Positions 10,452 to 22,629 of a stretch of 64,000 bases of DNA are shown piece by piece. The notes under the pieces are model-generated. The model was not told where the DNA came from and did no database searches. It saw only the letters and a list, made by a program, of their open reading frames with translations. Position 1 is the stretch's first letter; every line of letters starts with the position of its first letter. This stretch comes from Hydrangea macrophylla (lineage: Eukaryota > Streptophyta > Magnoliopsida > Cornales > Hydrangeaceae): contig CM066984.1 in the NCBI GenBank assembly GCA_033977485.1, forward strand, positions 29,803,501 through 29,867,500, given 5' to 3'. Both the position numbers and the translations under genes were made by a program.

Positions 10452-12559
10452 TGTCACATATGTCCCGGGGAAAATCATTGTTTTAAATTGCATATTTGAA
10501 TTTTGAAATTATTATGTTAATTAATAATTGATCTGAGGTTGACTATGGGTCAACGGTGAGTGTCAAGTGAGGACACGATGATTCGATAATCATTGAGGCA
10601 TTCATGTGATTTAAATGGCATTTATGTGATTAAATATTATTTGAAATATCTAGCATTTGTGAATAGTAATTATACCTGTTTTGTATAATTTCTGATAATG
10701 TTGATCCTATTTAGATCACTTTGAGTACTATAGTGAGAACGTAGTTGATACATTGAATAAAAGGTAGGTTTTATAGATATTCCATGGAAAAAGTTTTTGG
10801 AACGTAATTATGAACCCAAATGGAACTTAGATGAAAACTTTTATAATTTATAGTTTTCACTCGTGAAGTAATAAAATGGACGTGTGCAACGTTTCGGAGG
10901 ATGATTAGGAGTTTCGATAACTCGTGGGGTGGTAAACATAATTTTCAAGAGTCATGCCTATATATAGAGATGGTTGAGATATTTTCAAAATATCTCACAT
11001 CCAAGAGAGAGAAAAGGGAGATTTTTGGCTTCGAACTACGCGACGCTAATCAATGACCTTTCGTTCGCCAGTTTTTCCCAGATTTTGTATTTGAACTCCT
11101 TGAGGTAAGATCTATGTTTTGATACCTCTTAGACCACGTTTGGCAACTTTTTACGAAAATGCTAATTCTAGAATTTTGGGAAAAAACATGTATACTTGTA
11201 GGAATCATCTAAAATCGAAGATCCGGCGTTTAATTAGTGCTACTAGTACTTCCCTCAAAGTTATAGAGCTTTAGCACAAGGTATGATTTCTAGATCTGTG
11301 TTTTATAAGAAATTTACATGTTTTAAATATCAAACTTGATTTTCTAGACCCAGGCGAAATCCATGTATTAATTAGTCCCGTTATTTATGCACTTGAAAAT
11401 GCGATAAAAGCACGTATAAATGTTTATGTGAGCATGCTATATGTCTACTTGGGTCAAAGGGGGGTTTGGTGCAATTTCATTGGGGGGTAAGCTTCTTGAA
11501 GTTTGAGGATTATGATGTTGATAGTGTTTGTGCCTGGTATAGAGGAAGGCCCATCCAAAGCACGGGGTGCATAGAAGATGATGGCATTCTAAGGCATTAG
11601 TCTCAATTACCGAATGGAAACGTGCCTCTTCTTTCAGACTACATGATGAGTTTAGATATTTTAAAGCATGAATTATCATATAAGCATATATTTAGAATTG
11701 TGCACTCAGCATATAGCTAAGCAGTGAAGCTTTACTCCATTGCAAGTGATAAGAAGACAGGAAAGAAGAAACGCAAAGAGTGAGGCCGATGGGACGACGG
11801 GATCGCTCTTGTTTTTGCTTTTGTTTTCTTTCCAATTGTTGTAATAAGATTTTGAGGAGTTGAAACTTTTTTTAGTTAAAATCTTGATGGATTGTAATTA
11901 TTGTAACCTGTAGTAAGACTTCTGTTATTATGCTTGAAATCGTTGATATAGTGTTGGTGTTGAATTTGAGTCTGGACAACCATAGTGGTTAAGCTACAGA
12001 ATTCTCAGCAGACTGAGGTAAACCAGTCGACTAGATTATGTACAGTCAATTGGAAGTCTTTTTTGAACCAGTTAATGCATGATTTAATTGAAAAGCAATC
12101 GATTGTGTCCCCGACACAGTTGACCGAATTATTGAGTTAAATGTTAATTTTTTTAGTTCTGTGATAAAAACAGTCGACTGGGTGAAAATCACAGTTGGCT
12201 GGATTGTATTTTCAAAATTGAGAAATTCTGATTCAGTTGATCGAGAAGTACCAGTCGACTAAAATTTTGAGGCCACAGTCGACTAGATCTCTGACAAAGT
12301 TGACTAGACAACTTCTGAGATTTTTTAGACTCTCTGTATCTTACATTTCCAGTCGACGGGAGCCCCAATCAGTCAACTTGATTGCTATTTTCAACAAAAT
12401 GTTTCTTTAAATGATTTCAAATGCGCAAAACTTTTTATAACTTGGAATATCATGATTTTCACTTATGTCTTTCGCTACTATTTACTTTAGTGGAATTGGA
12501 TGAGCCTTGGTGGCGTGCCACGTGTCCTATTTCCACGCGTAGCGGGATGGATTGTGACA
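10452..12559 (+). repeat. 3' LTR of Tekay-like element (2.1 kb)
   Basis: The LTR starts TGTCAC and ends GTGACA, a perfect 6-base inverted terminal repeat, and follows the PPT. A TATA-like 'ctatatatagag' occurs near 10968. The 3' third (about 11990-12390) is unusual: it is peppered with near-palindromic 'cagtcgact' words. No paired 5' LTR is found in the window, so the target duplication cannot be confirmed. Confidence 0.75.
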
Positions 12560-13166
12560 ATAATAGCCTAATTCAAGATGGATTCTGCATTAGAATGATT
12601 TGTGAATTATAAATGAGTTCATTCAGATTTATGTGAAGGGAAAACAAGCGATATGCTGATAGTGTCACATTGAAAATGTAACTCTTCTATGTCTTCTTCA
12701 TGGCACTCAATTAATTCAAGTTAAAAATAAAGTTATGGTTCCCAAATTTCTATTAAAATAATGGTTCTCAAATGATGTGGCAGAGGAACCATCTAAAATA
12801 AATTCCAACAAAATTCATATCGTCCCGTCGTATTGAATGCGGTCCAACTGCCACATCATAAAAAAATCACAAACATAATAGAAATTTAAAAACCACAAGA
12901 TTACTCTTAGCAAAATAGATCATTCAATAATTTGATCCATGTACTCACTTCTCAGTTGCCGAAAGTTATCAAAACTATACCATATCGGTTGAACCATGAA
13001 CTTGCAGATCATCTGGTTTAGTTCTGTGGTTAGACCACTTGTGCAATTGAGCAGGTAAACCCCGATTAACCTGACAATTAAATTTTGACTCAACCGATTA
13101 ATTTATATTACTTATTTAAGAACCTACAATACAATGGCTATAGGTTAGCAGCATGTACACAAATTT

Positions 13167-13270
13167 TTAGTGACAAAAAAATGCTTTTAGTGAGAAAATT
13201 TTTCGTTGCTAAAAATCCCAACTTTTAGCGACAAAGTTTTTCATCGCTAAAAGCATTTTTTCGTCACTAA
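13167..13270. mobile_element. Foldback MITE-like element (about 104 bp)
   Basis: The left arm (reading 'tagtgacaaaaaaatgcttt') pairs with the right arm ('aaagcattttttcgtcacta') and continues inward through 'cgctaaaa'-type words, forming an almost full-length hairpin. The word 'tagcgac' is common in plant foldback MITEs. No convincing target duplication was seen, so the superfamily is not assigned. Confidence 0.65.
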
Positions 13271-13454
13271 TAGGGCGCCATGGTGTAAGTTAGCATTCCC
13301 CTTTAATAAATAATTTATCCAAAATATCTATCTTACAAAGGCTAAAATCTGTATATTATTTTGATACAAGCTATAGCTATCGCTACACCACCCTAAATTA
13401 AGGTGTTATTAATGCAAAATTTTCATATGTTCATATTTCTTAATAGAATTATTT

Positions 13455-13740
13455 AGGTTAAATTACACGGACCTCCCTTATATATTGCAAAATTATACAA
13501 ACCTCCCCTCTAAGTGTTTATTCATAAACGGACCTAACTGAAGAAGTAAAATGTCAATAATACCCTTCATAAAACAACCATCATCTTCCAAAATATCTCT
13601 ACCTACAAATCTGTAGTCATGCATTTATGTATATATATCTATATATATACATGTATATGAGTGAGGACCTCCCCTAAGATTTGATGAAATTACAGGGACC
13701 TCCTCTGAGGTTTGATGAAATTACACGAACCTCCCTCATA
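13455..13740. repeat. Degenerate 'ggacctccc' repeat
   Basis: The words 'acacggacctcccttat', 'tacaaacctcccctcta', 'gaggacctcccctaagattt' and 'acagggacctcctctgaggt' recur, the last three with 'tttgatgaaattaca' spacers of about 34 bases. This looks like the edge of a dispersed repeat; no termini were found. Confidence 0.5.
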
Positions 13741-13949
13741 AAGCTGCGCTCTCTGCCGTGGTCCAGCCGGCAACCTTAGCGAACACGCTACTGCCTACGC
13801 CCGGCGACGAGGACTTGCCAGAGGACAATCTGTCGTGTCATAACTCTAATTTGGTTTCACTTTCTAACTCCACAAATCAACCACTAGCAAATTTCAAATT
13901 TCCATAAATTTCAAAATTCTGCAAACAAATACAACATGCAATCCGGTGT

Positions 13950-16900
13950 TGTGGACATGCGGCCTTCGAGAGCCCACCCCCTGTTAGTTCTCGGGGTTTC
14001 AAAATTGATTCTCCTTTTGAAATTTTTGAAAAAAAGAAAGAAAGTCTATGAAAATAGATCCAGAGTCGCCACTTGGTCTTTAGGGAACCAAGAAACCCAA
14101 TATGACTCACCCAAATAGATAAAGGGCACTGTCCCTTCATAACAAAGAACTTGGCTTAGGATTTTGGTACGAGAGAGGAAGGAGTCTTTGCCATGACTAA
14201 AACACCCTCAGCTCGCCCAGTCTCTCGACGGGCCTCAATTAGCATCCAAATAACCATCTTATACTATATTTGGTTCGCCAATTAATACTATGATAGTATA
14301 CTACATCTCATAAAAATCTTGAAATAGAAGATAAGATATTATTCTTAAGATCTAAGCCAAGTATCACATAATTCAAAGGTGAAAGATCACACAAGAGAAA
14401 CTCAGGAAAAAAATGTCTAATCACATATCAATCAATCAAGTTTTTCTAATCTAAAGGGGACATGGGTTGTTGTTGAAGCAAATAATCAAATAAATTAAAA
14501 TATGCTTAGCAAACTAGTATGATGCATGTTGATTCTTGAGAAAAGAAGATCACTCAGTCCCCGGGACAGATGAGAAAGGAAGGATTGATCAATGGGAATC
14601 ATAAACGTGTGATCAAGTTCATTCCTTATAATCTTCTTAGATTAGGAGTCACAAAAACTCTAATTCTTGCATGGATGCAATGGATGAACCTAGAAAGTGC
14701 AAAGGTAGTGGCGTGTTTGCGTACATGAATTTTCTAAAGTGACTTAGAAGTCTTAAATATACATGAATATATGAAGAATATTATTATAGGATATGTACAA
14801 ATGTAAAATGAACTACGTCCTAAGATATGAGTTAATTTGGAATGCATGTAAACATTCAATCAAAGAATTAAAGTAAAACATGCTTGCTATGAATAGTGGA
14901 CAGAACAGTGAACTGATTTTGTAAATATGGAAAAGTGTGGTTAGAAATATTTTTAATTCATGAGTTTGTAAGGAGATCGTCCCTACTGTGTCTAGAACAC
15001 ATATCTAAAAGCCAAATCAATATTGAAGTTATAGATTGAGAGAACGTATATAAACAAGAGAGGTTACTCAGAAATAGAATGTAGAAAAATCTTACAGAAC
15101 GTTCCTTAAGACACTGAAGTTCAAGTGAAAAATAATTTGGGACCACTCTTTATGGAAAACGTTTCTGGAAAATAAGTTGAAATTCAACCAGAGCTGCTGT
15201 GACAGAAAATCAGAATGTCTGGAAGGAATGTTTGGGTCAAAATGGAACCCTTCCAAGTGTTTTCAAATCAAACCAAAAATCACGGGTGTTCTTTAATGAG
15301 TTAGAAAGACTTTCCAAGTGGTAGGATGATCAACCATTAAGTATTGAACTCAGAATGACATTTTAAAGTTGAACTCACTATTTTGAAGATATTGTGAAAA
15401 CAAATGTTATGTTTCTTGAAATAAAATGAGGGGTTCAAGAGGGGTTTTGAAAAGAAGGTTTTGGGAGTATATTTTCAACACTGAATGGAGATTATAACCA
15501 CTAGGAATATCAACATCAAACTCACGTCAAAAACTTCGAAGATTGTTGGAGAGCATTGTTTTATTGAAGTTGGAATCATCTTCTATCAAACATATTTTTG
15601 AGGTCAAGAGCTACTATCCATAAGGATTCACTCACCTCAAACACCATGTCCTCATCTAGATGATGATGAACTAGTATGTAAAATAAAGAAAATAAAAAAG
15701 AAATGTGGTAAGAAGAGATGAACATTTACATAAATAAGCAAGTAAACATAATCAAAGCGTGATAATTATTGAGATTTTGGACTTATAGCTTGGTGTTTCA
15801 CTCATGTATATTGACATTTGGACATAAAAGTAGACTCCTAACTCATGGATGGTCAAGAATGGTGATTGGGGGCATTTGAATGTAGAAATTGCAGAGTAGT
15901 AATGGAAGAACTTGAATTTAGAACTCACTTTCTATAGAAAATCATAGGAAGCTCACTTTCTCACTTCTAACTCTAACTTTATCTCTCTTTCTCTCTATAA
16001 CTTTCTCTAGCTTTGCACTTGCCCCCCCCCCCCCCCCCAAAAAAAAAAAATGAAGAGCAATGGGGGATTAACATAGTCCAATTGGGGTGTTTTTGGGATT
16101 TAGGAAGTGCTCCCATTGGTCCCAAACATCTGCGAACAAGAAACAACGTTGTTTTGGCTTTCAATTATTCAATTTGGACCCCCAAATAAAAATTACAAAA
16201 ATGGGAGTTTTGGACGAGAGTGCCGCGGCAACACTAAGCCAGTGTTGCGGCACACTACTCCTCAGATGCCCAGATTATTCTATTTAGACCCCCAGAGGTT
16301 CTGGTATTCTCGAAAAGGCTCTGTTTCGTCCGATATTCACAGAATAGGCATACGAACTCCAAATTGAGCAAGTGATATACTGTTGGAAAGGTAATTGAGT
16401 CTACTTTTCATATAAAAAGACTAATTCGGAGATAGGTCACTTTTAAGAGTTTTGCGATATTCGTGATAAGAGCCAATTTGATCGCCTTTTTTACCTTCAA
16501 AAATTCATAATAAATCTGTTTTAAATCCACAAACTATGTGCAATATAACCACTAGAAAAGCTATTGAATTCTAGTATCCATGAAAAATGTTGAAAAATAA
16601 TATGGTGCTCCGGTCTCCGAATCAACTTTTGGGTCAAACCGGTCAAACCAAGGGATCTCCAAGAATTCTGGGAACCTCTGGGAGCTTCCAAGAGCTAACA
16701 TTTTCATTTGATTTTTTGTTTTAAAATTTTTTTTATTATTTTTCACATAATCTAGAACGATCTCGGAACTTTCAGGCAAATTCGGATGATTTTGGTCAAA
16801 CTCTGGTCAAACATGAGTTAAATCGGTCAACAAGGAGTTTCCCGGTAACTTTCGAGACTTCCGGCGGTCTCTGGGAGCTGAGGAATTCATCTGATTTTGC

Positions 16901-17132
16901 TTAAAAACTCATTTTATTACTTTTCTTATGACTTAGGTTGTTTCCAAAACTTTTGGTCCAAATCTGTGAGCTTTAGGCTTTTAGGGGCATTTTTATCATT
17001 TGTACTGCTTTCTGAGCATTTTGAGAGATAGAACTAATTTCCAAGAGTCCTTTTTGAGTCTTTTTTAATCATTGTGAACCACCAAGCTATGGGTCTCCTA
17101 AATCTGATAGCCAACAAAATGGGTTGTCTACA
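13950..17132 (-). repeat. E1 3' LTR (3.2 kb)
   Basis: The plus-strand start TGTGGACA and end TGTCTACA are the same termini as both E2 LTRs, and the LTR is colinear with them throughout. The landmarks 'agagtcgccacttggtcttt' (14063) and 'cttggtacgagag'-like words match at the same spacing. The position of the E2 TATA box is altered here (about 16065), and the neighbouring C-run has expanded to a poly(C)/poly(A) tract at 16022-16050. It is more diverged than the two E2 LTRs are from each other. Confidence 0.8.
16022..16050. repeat. Poly(C)-poly(A) homopolymer tract
   Basis: About 17 C followed by about 12 A on the plus strand, inside the E1 LTR. The E2 copies have only a short C-run here. This is a likely expansion by slippage or an assembly-sensitive site. 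Confidence 0.8.
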
Positions 17133-17146
17133 GTTTGCCCCTCTTT
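17133..17146 (-). other. E1 polypurine tract
   Basis: The minus strand reads AAAGAGGGGCAAAC directly before the LTR start TGTAGACA. It is identical to the E2 PPT, and proves that the LTR at 13950-17132 is a 3' LTR of a minus-strand element. Confidence 0.8.
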
Positions 17147-17829
17147 GGCATGAACTTGCGAGTCAACGCATGTCGCAAGCGAGTGCCAAAGCTTTGAAGA
17201 GACAGGTCTTTTTAGAGGCTATAGATTTAGGATAAAAGTGTTGCAAAACATGCAAGCATGAAAAACATGATGCTAAGGCTAGTACTGGTCGCTCTCTGCG
17301 TGAGCTGCCTACACATCCCAAGGAAAATTAGACCAAGATGTAGTTCGGGCAAACAAGGGACAAAACAACACATGCAAATGCACAATAGAACAGGTGGATG
17401 CTATGTTATGAAAATGATACCTAATGAATGGATTTGATATGAATTGTGCACAGAGTCGTGTTGTGCTTGGTGCTATATTCTAAACTATTTGTGGTCCTAG
17501 GACACGTGTTTTGTGTGTTTACCACTCTCAATGGGCTTTATGCGTGCATTTTATGGTGCTGATGATTCTAGCATAAGCTAGTGTTGTGGGTGCACCACTC
17601 CTAGTGGGCTTGTGAAATGCAAGTATCATGTATAATGGAATCGTGTGAGATTGAGATCATAGTGATAAGCATAATGTGTTCAAGGGAATGTTGATTTGAG
17701 AGTGATGGGTCGCACATGAAGTGAATGAATAGATTATAGTTTAAATGAGATTGATGAACTGAATGTACTCTTGAACGAGAACGATGAACACGACATATTT
17801 TGAATGAGGGTTACGGTGAACTAATAACG

Positions 17830-18080
17830 ATTAATGAACTGACGATGTACTAATCAAGATGAAGAGTCGATAGTGAACTACTATGACTATTATGGATTGG
17901 ACTGACGATGTACTAATCGAGACTACGAGTCAATAGTGAACTACTATGACTGTCAGGGATTGGACCAACGGTTGGACTAACCATGATCAAAGAACTGATG
18001 ATGTACTAATCGGGGTGACGAGTCGATAGTGAACTACTGTGACTGTCATGAAAAGGATTGACAGTTCGACTAACCGTGGT
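17830..18080 (-). repeat. E1-specific tandem repeat (3 units)
   Basis: Three diverged units with the plus-strand words 'gatgtactaatcg', 'gagtcgatagtgaactact' and 'gtgactgtca'. E2 has a single equivalent copy at about 26565-26620. The block was therefore amplified in E1 only. It lies in the 3' untranslated region. Confidence 0.7.
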
Positions 18081-18655
18081 GATGTATGAATCGATAATCC
18101 TGTTGGGATAAATTGAATCTATTGGGGATGAAATGATTCTTTTGGGGATAAGATGATTCTGCCAATGGAGTAAGTGTTTATACTAAAGATAAACTGAACA
18201 TGTTGGAGGAAAAATAACTCTTTTAGGGATGATCCTGCTAGGAGTGAACTAATTACGTGGGGAGGGTAACGACCCTTTCTGGGATGAAAATGGTTTCTTC
18301 TGAGGATAGGATGTGGATTTGACTGAGATACACCATATGTGTTAAGGACACTTTTTTGTATATTAATTAGCTTTGTTGGGAATGACTTTGCTGAGGACGA
18401 GAAGATTCGGCTAGGGAGAGAATGGTTGCACTACGAATAGAGTAATTCAGCTGCGGATTAAGAACATTTGTGATGTTAATTCGGTTTGGTTGCTGAGGAG
18501 CTGGTGGAAGATAGCCAGTGGATCTTATGGACTAATTTATGAAGACAAATGACTGTGATTTGGGGGGTATTACAAATGCTCGAGGTACTTGGGACTCTTA
18601 TCATGTTGCAGCCTTGACAAGTGCAGTAATAGTGTTTGGAACTTCTGCTTGCATC

Positions 18656-18685
18656 CATATATATATATATATATATTTTTTTTTA
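18656..18685. repeat. (AT)n/T microsatellite
   Basis: An alternating TA run followed by a T-run in the E1 3' region. Simple sequence, with no function inferred. Confidence 0.8.
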
Positions 18686-19384
18686 TAATTGGGAACCTCC
18701 TTAAACCTACACATTTGAGACCATCGGGACAAATGGACTTGACAGGAATAACGATGACAAGTTAGGTTGGTTTGTATGAACTTTGAGCTCTGATACACTT
18801 TTATTACTAACTCAACCAAAGAAGGATTGACTTGTCAAAAGTAACGGCACGAAGCACCCAAATTGCCATAATTCAATGTGTCTCTGTAATAAACGATGTA
18901 CCGCTCATCTTTTATATTCACTCCTCAACTTAATATGATAGGACTTTGCTGATAAATCTAGTTTTTGAAAATTCCTCTCTATTGATCTAATCAATTCTCT
19001 ACCTCTCCCAGGAAGTGCTTTGAATTAGCGTCTTATCTTTAGAATAAAAGATGCTCTATTTCAAATTTTTTAAAATAACTTGGTGACTTGAAAACTAGCC
19101 CTTAGTGTGAAGGGATTGTGTTATGCCCTTAGTTTGAGGTATAGGAAGTGGAATTCATAGGCAAACGTGGTGCGTGACTGAAGTTTACCCCTAGTTTGGA
19201 CTATGGTTTATTGGAGGTTTTGGGTAAATGAGGTAGGTGACCGAAGTTTGCACCTTGTATAAAGGGTAGATGGTAAAATTTAGGCAAATGAGGTGTGTAG
19301 CCAAAGGTTGCCCCTAGTGTAGAAGGTGATTTCTGCCTTGAGGCAAGGACCGTTACTTTAATCTCTCAGATGCTCATAACTTTT

Positions 19385-20131
19385 GCCTAGGCACTGGAGA
19401 AGTGACCTAGCGAGCTATTTTCTCTCTTTTGTTAATGCTCACACTGGATTTTGCCCTAATTTTTTATTAGACGTCCTTTCAGATTTTAGACCTAGAGAGC
19501 CATCCTTTTTTTCTTTTTGGAAAGTCTGTATATGTACCTCGAGTGAGGATCCGGTCCACGTAGTTCGGGACAAGGTTTTGAAAGAAGAGGGGTTGATTAT
19601 GATGGTGTCAACCGAACTGATGTGATTGCCTATGTATCCCCGAGTGGGAATCAGGTCGAACGTAGTTCAAGGCAAGGCTTTGAAAAGATCGAGGTATGAG
19701 GGATTTTCAAACCAATCGTCAAAGAAGCTCAAACTTAGGTCACTTATGGTAGCCTTGAATAAGAGGATTCACTTTCGATCTCCCACACCCCCCCCCCCTC
19801 CCTTTTTTTCTTTTTTCTTTTTGTTTTGTTTTGAGAATTGATCCTTTTCACTTTTACCTAGCCAGCCAATTTTGTTTTTTATGTAGTTGAATCGTGTGAG
19901 ATCTTCTTATCACAATCTCAAAATTCCAAAACATACATGTCAGCACTTAGAGTTTATTTGTGGTCATTTCGAGCCTTTGAAATGTGATCTAGGTACGTTC
20001 TTATGATGTTCCTTGAAGCATACAATTCTATCATCATTTTGACTAACTAGGGTCAGATTTCAAAAATCAACACCCTTTTTGCTCTAACTTTGCCTAGGTG
20101 CCCTTTTCAGGTCTTCAACCTAGTGAGCTTT
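19385..20131 (-). other. E1 3' region with inverted-repeat motifs
   Basis: This region holds two clear copies of a CTAGG/CCTAG stem motif (19385-19416, 20091-20129) and two copies of the CTACGT/ACGTAG motif (19528-19566, 19629-19666); a third copy of the latter is at 17308-17344. The same motifs occur in E2 in the same order. See findings for the stem details. Noncoding. Confidence 0.6.
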
Positions 20132-20889
20132 TCTTTTCTTTTCTTTTCTTTTTTCTCTTTTTAATTTTGAAGGGGAGAAGAAGCTCATTGAATTGTTTGG
20201 CTACCATCAAGGACCAAGTCCGCACAGATTTGCATGCCTCTCAATTGGGTAGGGCCCAAGGCTTTGAAATGGTGGAAAGGGTGTTGGGCAAGCCCCAAGT
20301 CAGTTCCCAGTATGTCTTTTCAAGATTGAGGCAAGAGCATCTCTTAAATTCTTAAAGTATGACTATTCAATTCTTGGCTCTTCTTCGGTGTTAGCGTGAA
20401 ATAGACTTTGACCTTTTTGGGATTCTTTTTTAATGCAAAAATTTATGAGTAGAGTAAAATCGTAATTTGAAAAGTGACATTTTTTGTTCAGTGATTCATG
20501 CATTTATGACTAGACACATTAGGTTAAGCAAAATGAGATTTTATTCCATCAAAATAGAAGGATTACATTACTCGACACAGACTCATAACAACTTGATGAC
20601 TGATGGACTCAACAACAAGACTAAACTTAAAATAAAGAACATACTCGATTTGACTTGACTTAGTCTCAAATAGAGTGTCACTGTGACTCGCTTATTTTCC
20701 TTTTTTATTGGTGGAAGTTTAAGACACCATCACTTTATTGCAATAACTTCAACATTCATTAGCATCGGCAAAAGGGATTATTTGATCGGTTGGTCCAAGC
20801 CAAGATAGTGGATGGGATTAATATGGGGTACATCCTCTATGAGGTTCTGAATGTCATGACAGAGGTAGATGCACTAATCGGTGGCATGG

Positions 20890-21610
20890 CCTAGATTTCA
20901 GTGATAAGCACATCGTAGGCTCATGTTATAGTAGAAGGGAATGGGATCCGATAGCGGATTGTGAGGGAGGAGTTGTAGGTGGCCCTTTTTGAGTAGGTGG
21001 TACAAGTCTGTAGAGAGGGGAATATCAAGTATAGAGAATTCACTAGGGCCTTTTGGACGATTTGGCATAATGGATTGGTATGGACGGAGAGGGTAGGCCA
21101 TTGGTTAGTTGCTAAGTGCACTGACATTTGGGGAGTCTAGGGGGTAGTTGGGTCTCTTGGACTGGTATTGGGTTTGAACTTTCCTTCTCTGATGGCATCG
21201 TCTATTCTAGTGCCTATTTCAAATAGCTCTTCGAATGTGGAGATGGATTGGTAGAATAGCTTGTTGTGATATACTGGTTGCATGTTCTTGACCGACATAC
21301 GTACTTGCTCTTTCTCAACAGGCATGTGGATCATTTGGGCACTTTATTACTCCATCTACTCAAGAATGCAGTGATGGACTCATTGATGTTCTGCCTAGTC
21401 ATCTCTAGGTCCCAGATGGTGATATCAAACTCTTGGTTATAAGAGTAGTGATCAATAAAAGTTCTAGCAACATCTTCCCTAGACTTGGGTCTTGGAGGCT
21501 TCAAGAGTTAGGAACCAGGATAGTTCGGCTTTCTCGAGGGTTTGAGGGAACAACATAGCTATGTGCTCATGAGTGCATCTCATAGATTGGAATTTGATCA
21601 GGCAATGGAG
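20890..21610 (-). pseudogene. E1 gag remnant (capsid and C-terminal part)
   Basis: Conceptual translation on the minus strand, reading across stops and frameshifts, gives an Ogre/Tat gag. The order is a capsid stretch ('AMLFPQTLEKAELSWFL', then 'IWDLEMTRQNINESITAFL' from about 21430), 'EELFEIGTRIDDAIREGKF' (about 21185-21245) and a C-terminal part 'LLKKGHLQLLPHNP' and 'SLRCAYH' (about 20910-21000). The N-terminal coiled-coil that E2 keeps is missing, because the element is truncated to the right. Several stops make it nonfunctional. Confidence 0.75.
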
Positions 21611-21639
21611 TTCTTGCGTAATATTAAACCATTTTTCTT

Positions 21640-22629
21640 CGAGATATTATTTCCTACCATATGTCGGTTTATCATTCAGGAGGGTTATTATTTTATTGGA
21701 GTATCAAAATTTCTTATATTCTCATAAGACTTATTACATGACTAGCAAAGCTCTACTTCTCTCTTATCATCACCGGATATTATGAGGTGGATTTATTGTT
21801 TCAAACATTATGGGTTTCTTCCTATTATGATATTAATTGTTATCACTCGGTAATCTGCTGCTACAACCAGCTCTTATTTATTTATGTGAAGACCTTATTA
21901 ATATCAGCGTTCTGGATTTCTTATTATGAAGATGATGTTATCTATGAGTATTATGTCCATACATTTGTTCTTTATATTCTTATGTAGGAGTTCTATTCTT
22001 TCTGAGAAGTATATTGAGACGACGACCTTCTTGTATCCACAACATCTGCTATAAAATCTGGTGGAGTGTTGATTTATTTTCAACAAGAAGTGTTGTTCTT
22101 TCAGTCTAACGATATTCTGTATTCTTAAAAGCATCTGCGTAAACAGTAAGTAAAGAGTATTTATGAGGAGGTGTATTGCGGGGCACGGTAAGAGGTGAAC
22201 ATGGGCATGCAGATAGTTTTAGTTGTGTGAATTGAAGCATTGGGTGTTCTAATTATTTAATATCCAAGTGTTTATATGAAGCTACATGTTTAATCATATT
22301 TATATTTGTATTTGTCTATGTGATATGTACAGTGTGATCCGAGTATAATAGGTAAAACAATGACTTTGCCGTGTTTTGTTCATCACATTATAATTGGTGT
22401 CTTTAATCTGTTGTGTTTGAGTGCATGTTAGAATTTAACTATCGACTATAGACATACATATATAAGGGTTTTCTTGTTTGGATTATTCGCTCGATGTGCT
22501 ATGCTATGTATGGTTGAGGGTTAAATGTGAATCATATGCTTTTATTTAATTGTGCGTTTAACATTATTTATGAATACTACTTGTACTTATCATCGCTTTA
22601 ATCTTCGAGAGGAAATTTCTTTATGAAGG
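21640..22629 (+). mobile_element. Probable 3' internal part of second Tekay-like element
   Basis: AT-rich and noncoding. Its last bases ('ttcgagaggaaatttcttta', ending at about 22624) are the typical sequence just before the PPT and 3' LTR of Tekay-like elements. They continue after the E2 insertion at 36030 into 'gtagaa' and the LTR start TGTAATACC. No integrase frame is readable in the kilobase before it, so this may be a non-autonomous relative or very decayed. The boundary with E1 at about 21640 is approximate. Confidence 0.5.
22625..22629. other. E2 target-site duplication, left
   Basis: GAAGG immediately left of the E2 terminus TGTGGACA; the identical GAAGG follows the right terminus at 36025-36029. 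Confidence 0.85.

Larger units (their letters stand above)
6250..12559 (+). mobile_element. Decayed Tekay-like Ty3/gypsy element (5' truncated)
   Basis: Remnants of gag, protease, reverse transcriptase, RNase H and integrase follow the Ty3/gypsy order on the plus strand. They are followed by a PPT and a 3' LTR. The integrase C-terminus and the LTR style (TGTCAC...GTGACA) point to the Tekay/Del chromovirus lineage. Many stops and frameshifts break every domain. No 5' LTR or intact gag start is seen: the left end lies against the Tat-type repeats. The element is old and cannot make protein. Confidence 0.8.
12560..13949. other. Intergenic stretch with small repeats
   Basis: AT-rich sequence without a supportable gene. 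It holds a foldback element at 13167-13270 and a repeat-like segment at 13455-13740 with alternating 'ggacctccc' and 'aaattacac' words. A short GC-rich patch lies at about 13745-13830. Nothing else is recognisable. Confidence 0.6.
13950..21640 (-). mobile_element. E1: truncated Ogre-like element without pol
   Basis: Minus-strand element made of a 3' LTR (13950-17132), a PPT, a long noncoding 3' region (about 17150-20880) and a gag remnant (about 20890-21610). The right end (5' leader, PBS and 5' LTR) is missing: homology to Ogre gag stops around 21600-21640. It is colinear with E2 over the LTR, the PPT-proximal 300 bases and the segment 18600-20700 (compare 28100-30200). It lacks E2's 26-unit array and instead has its own repeat at 17830-18080. 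No trace of protease, RT or integrase was found. It needs an autonomous partner, and in this state is immobile. Confidence 0.75.
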
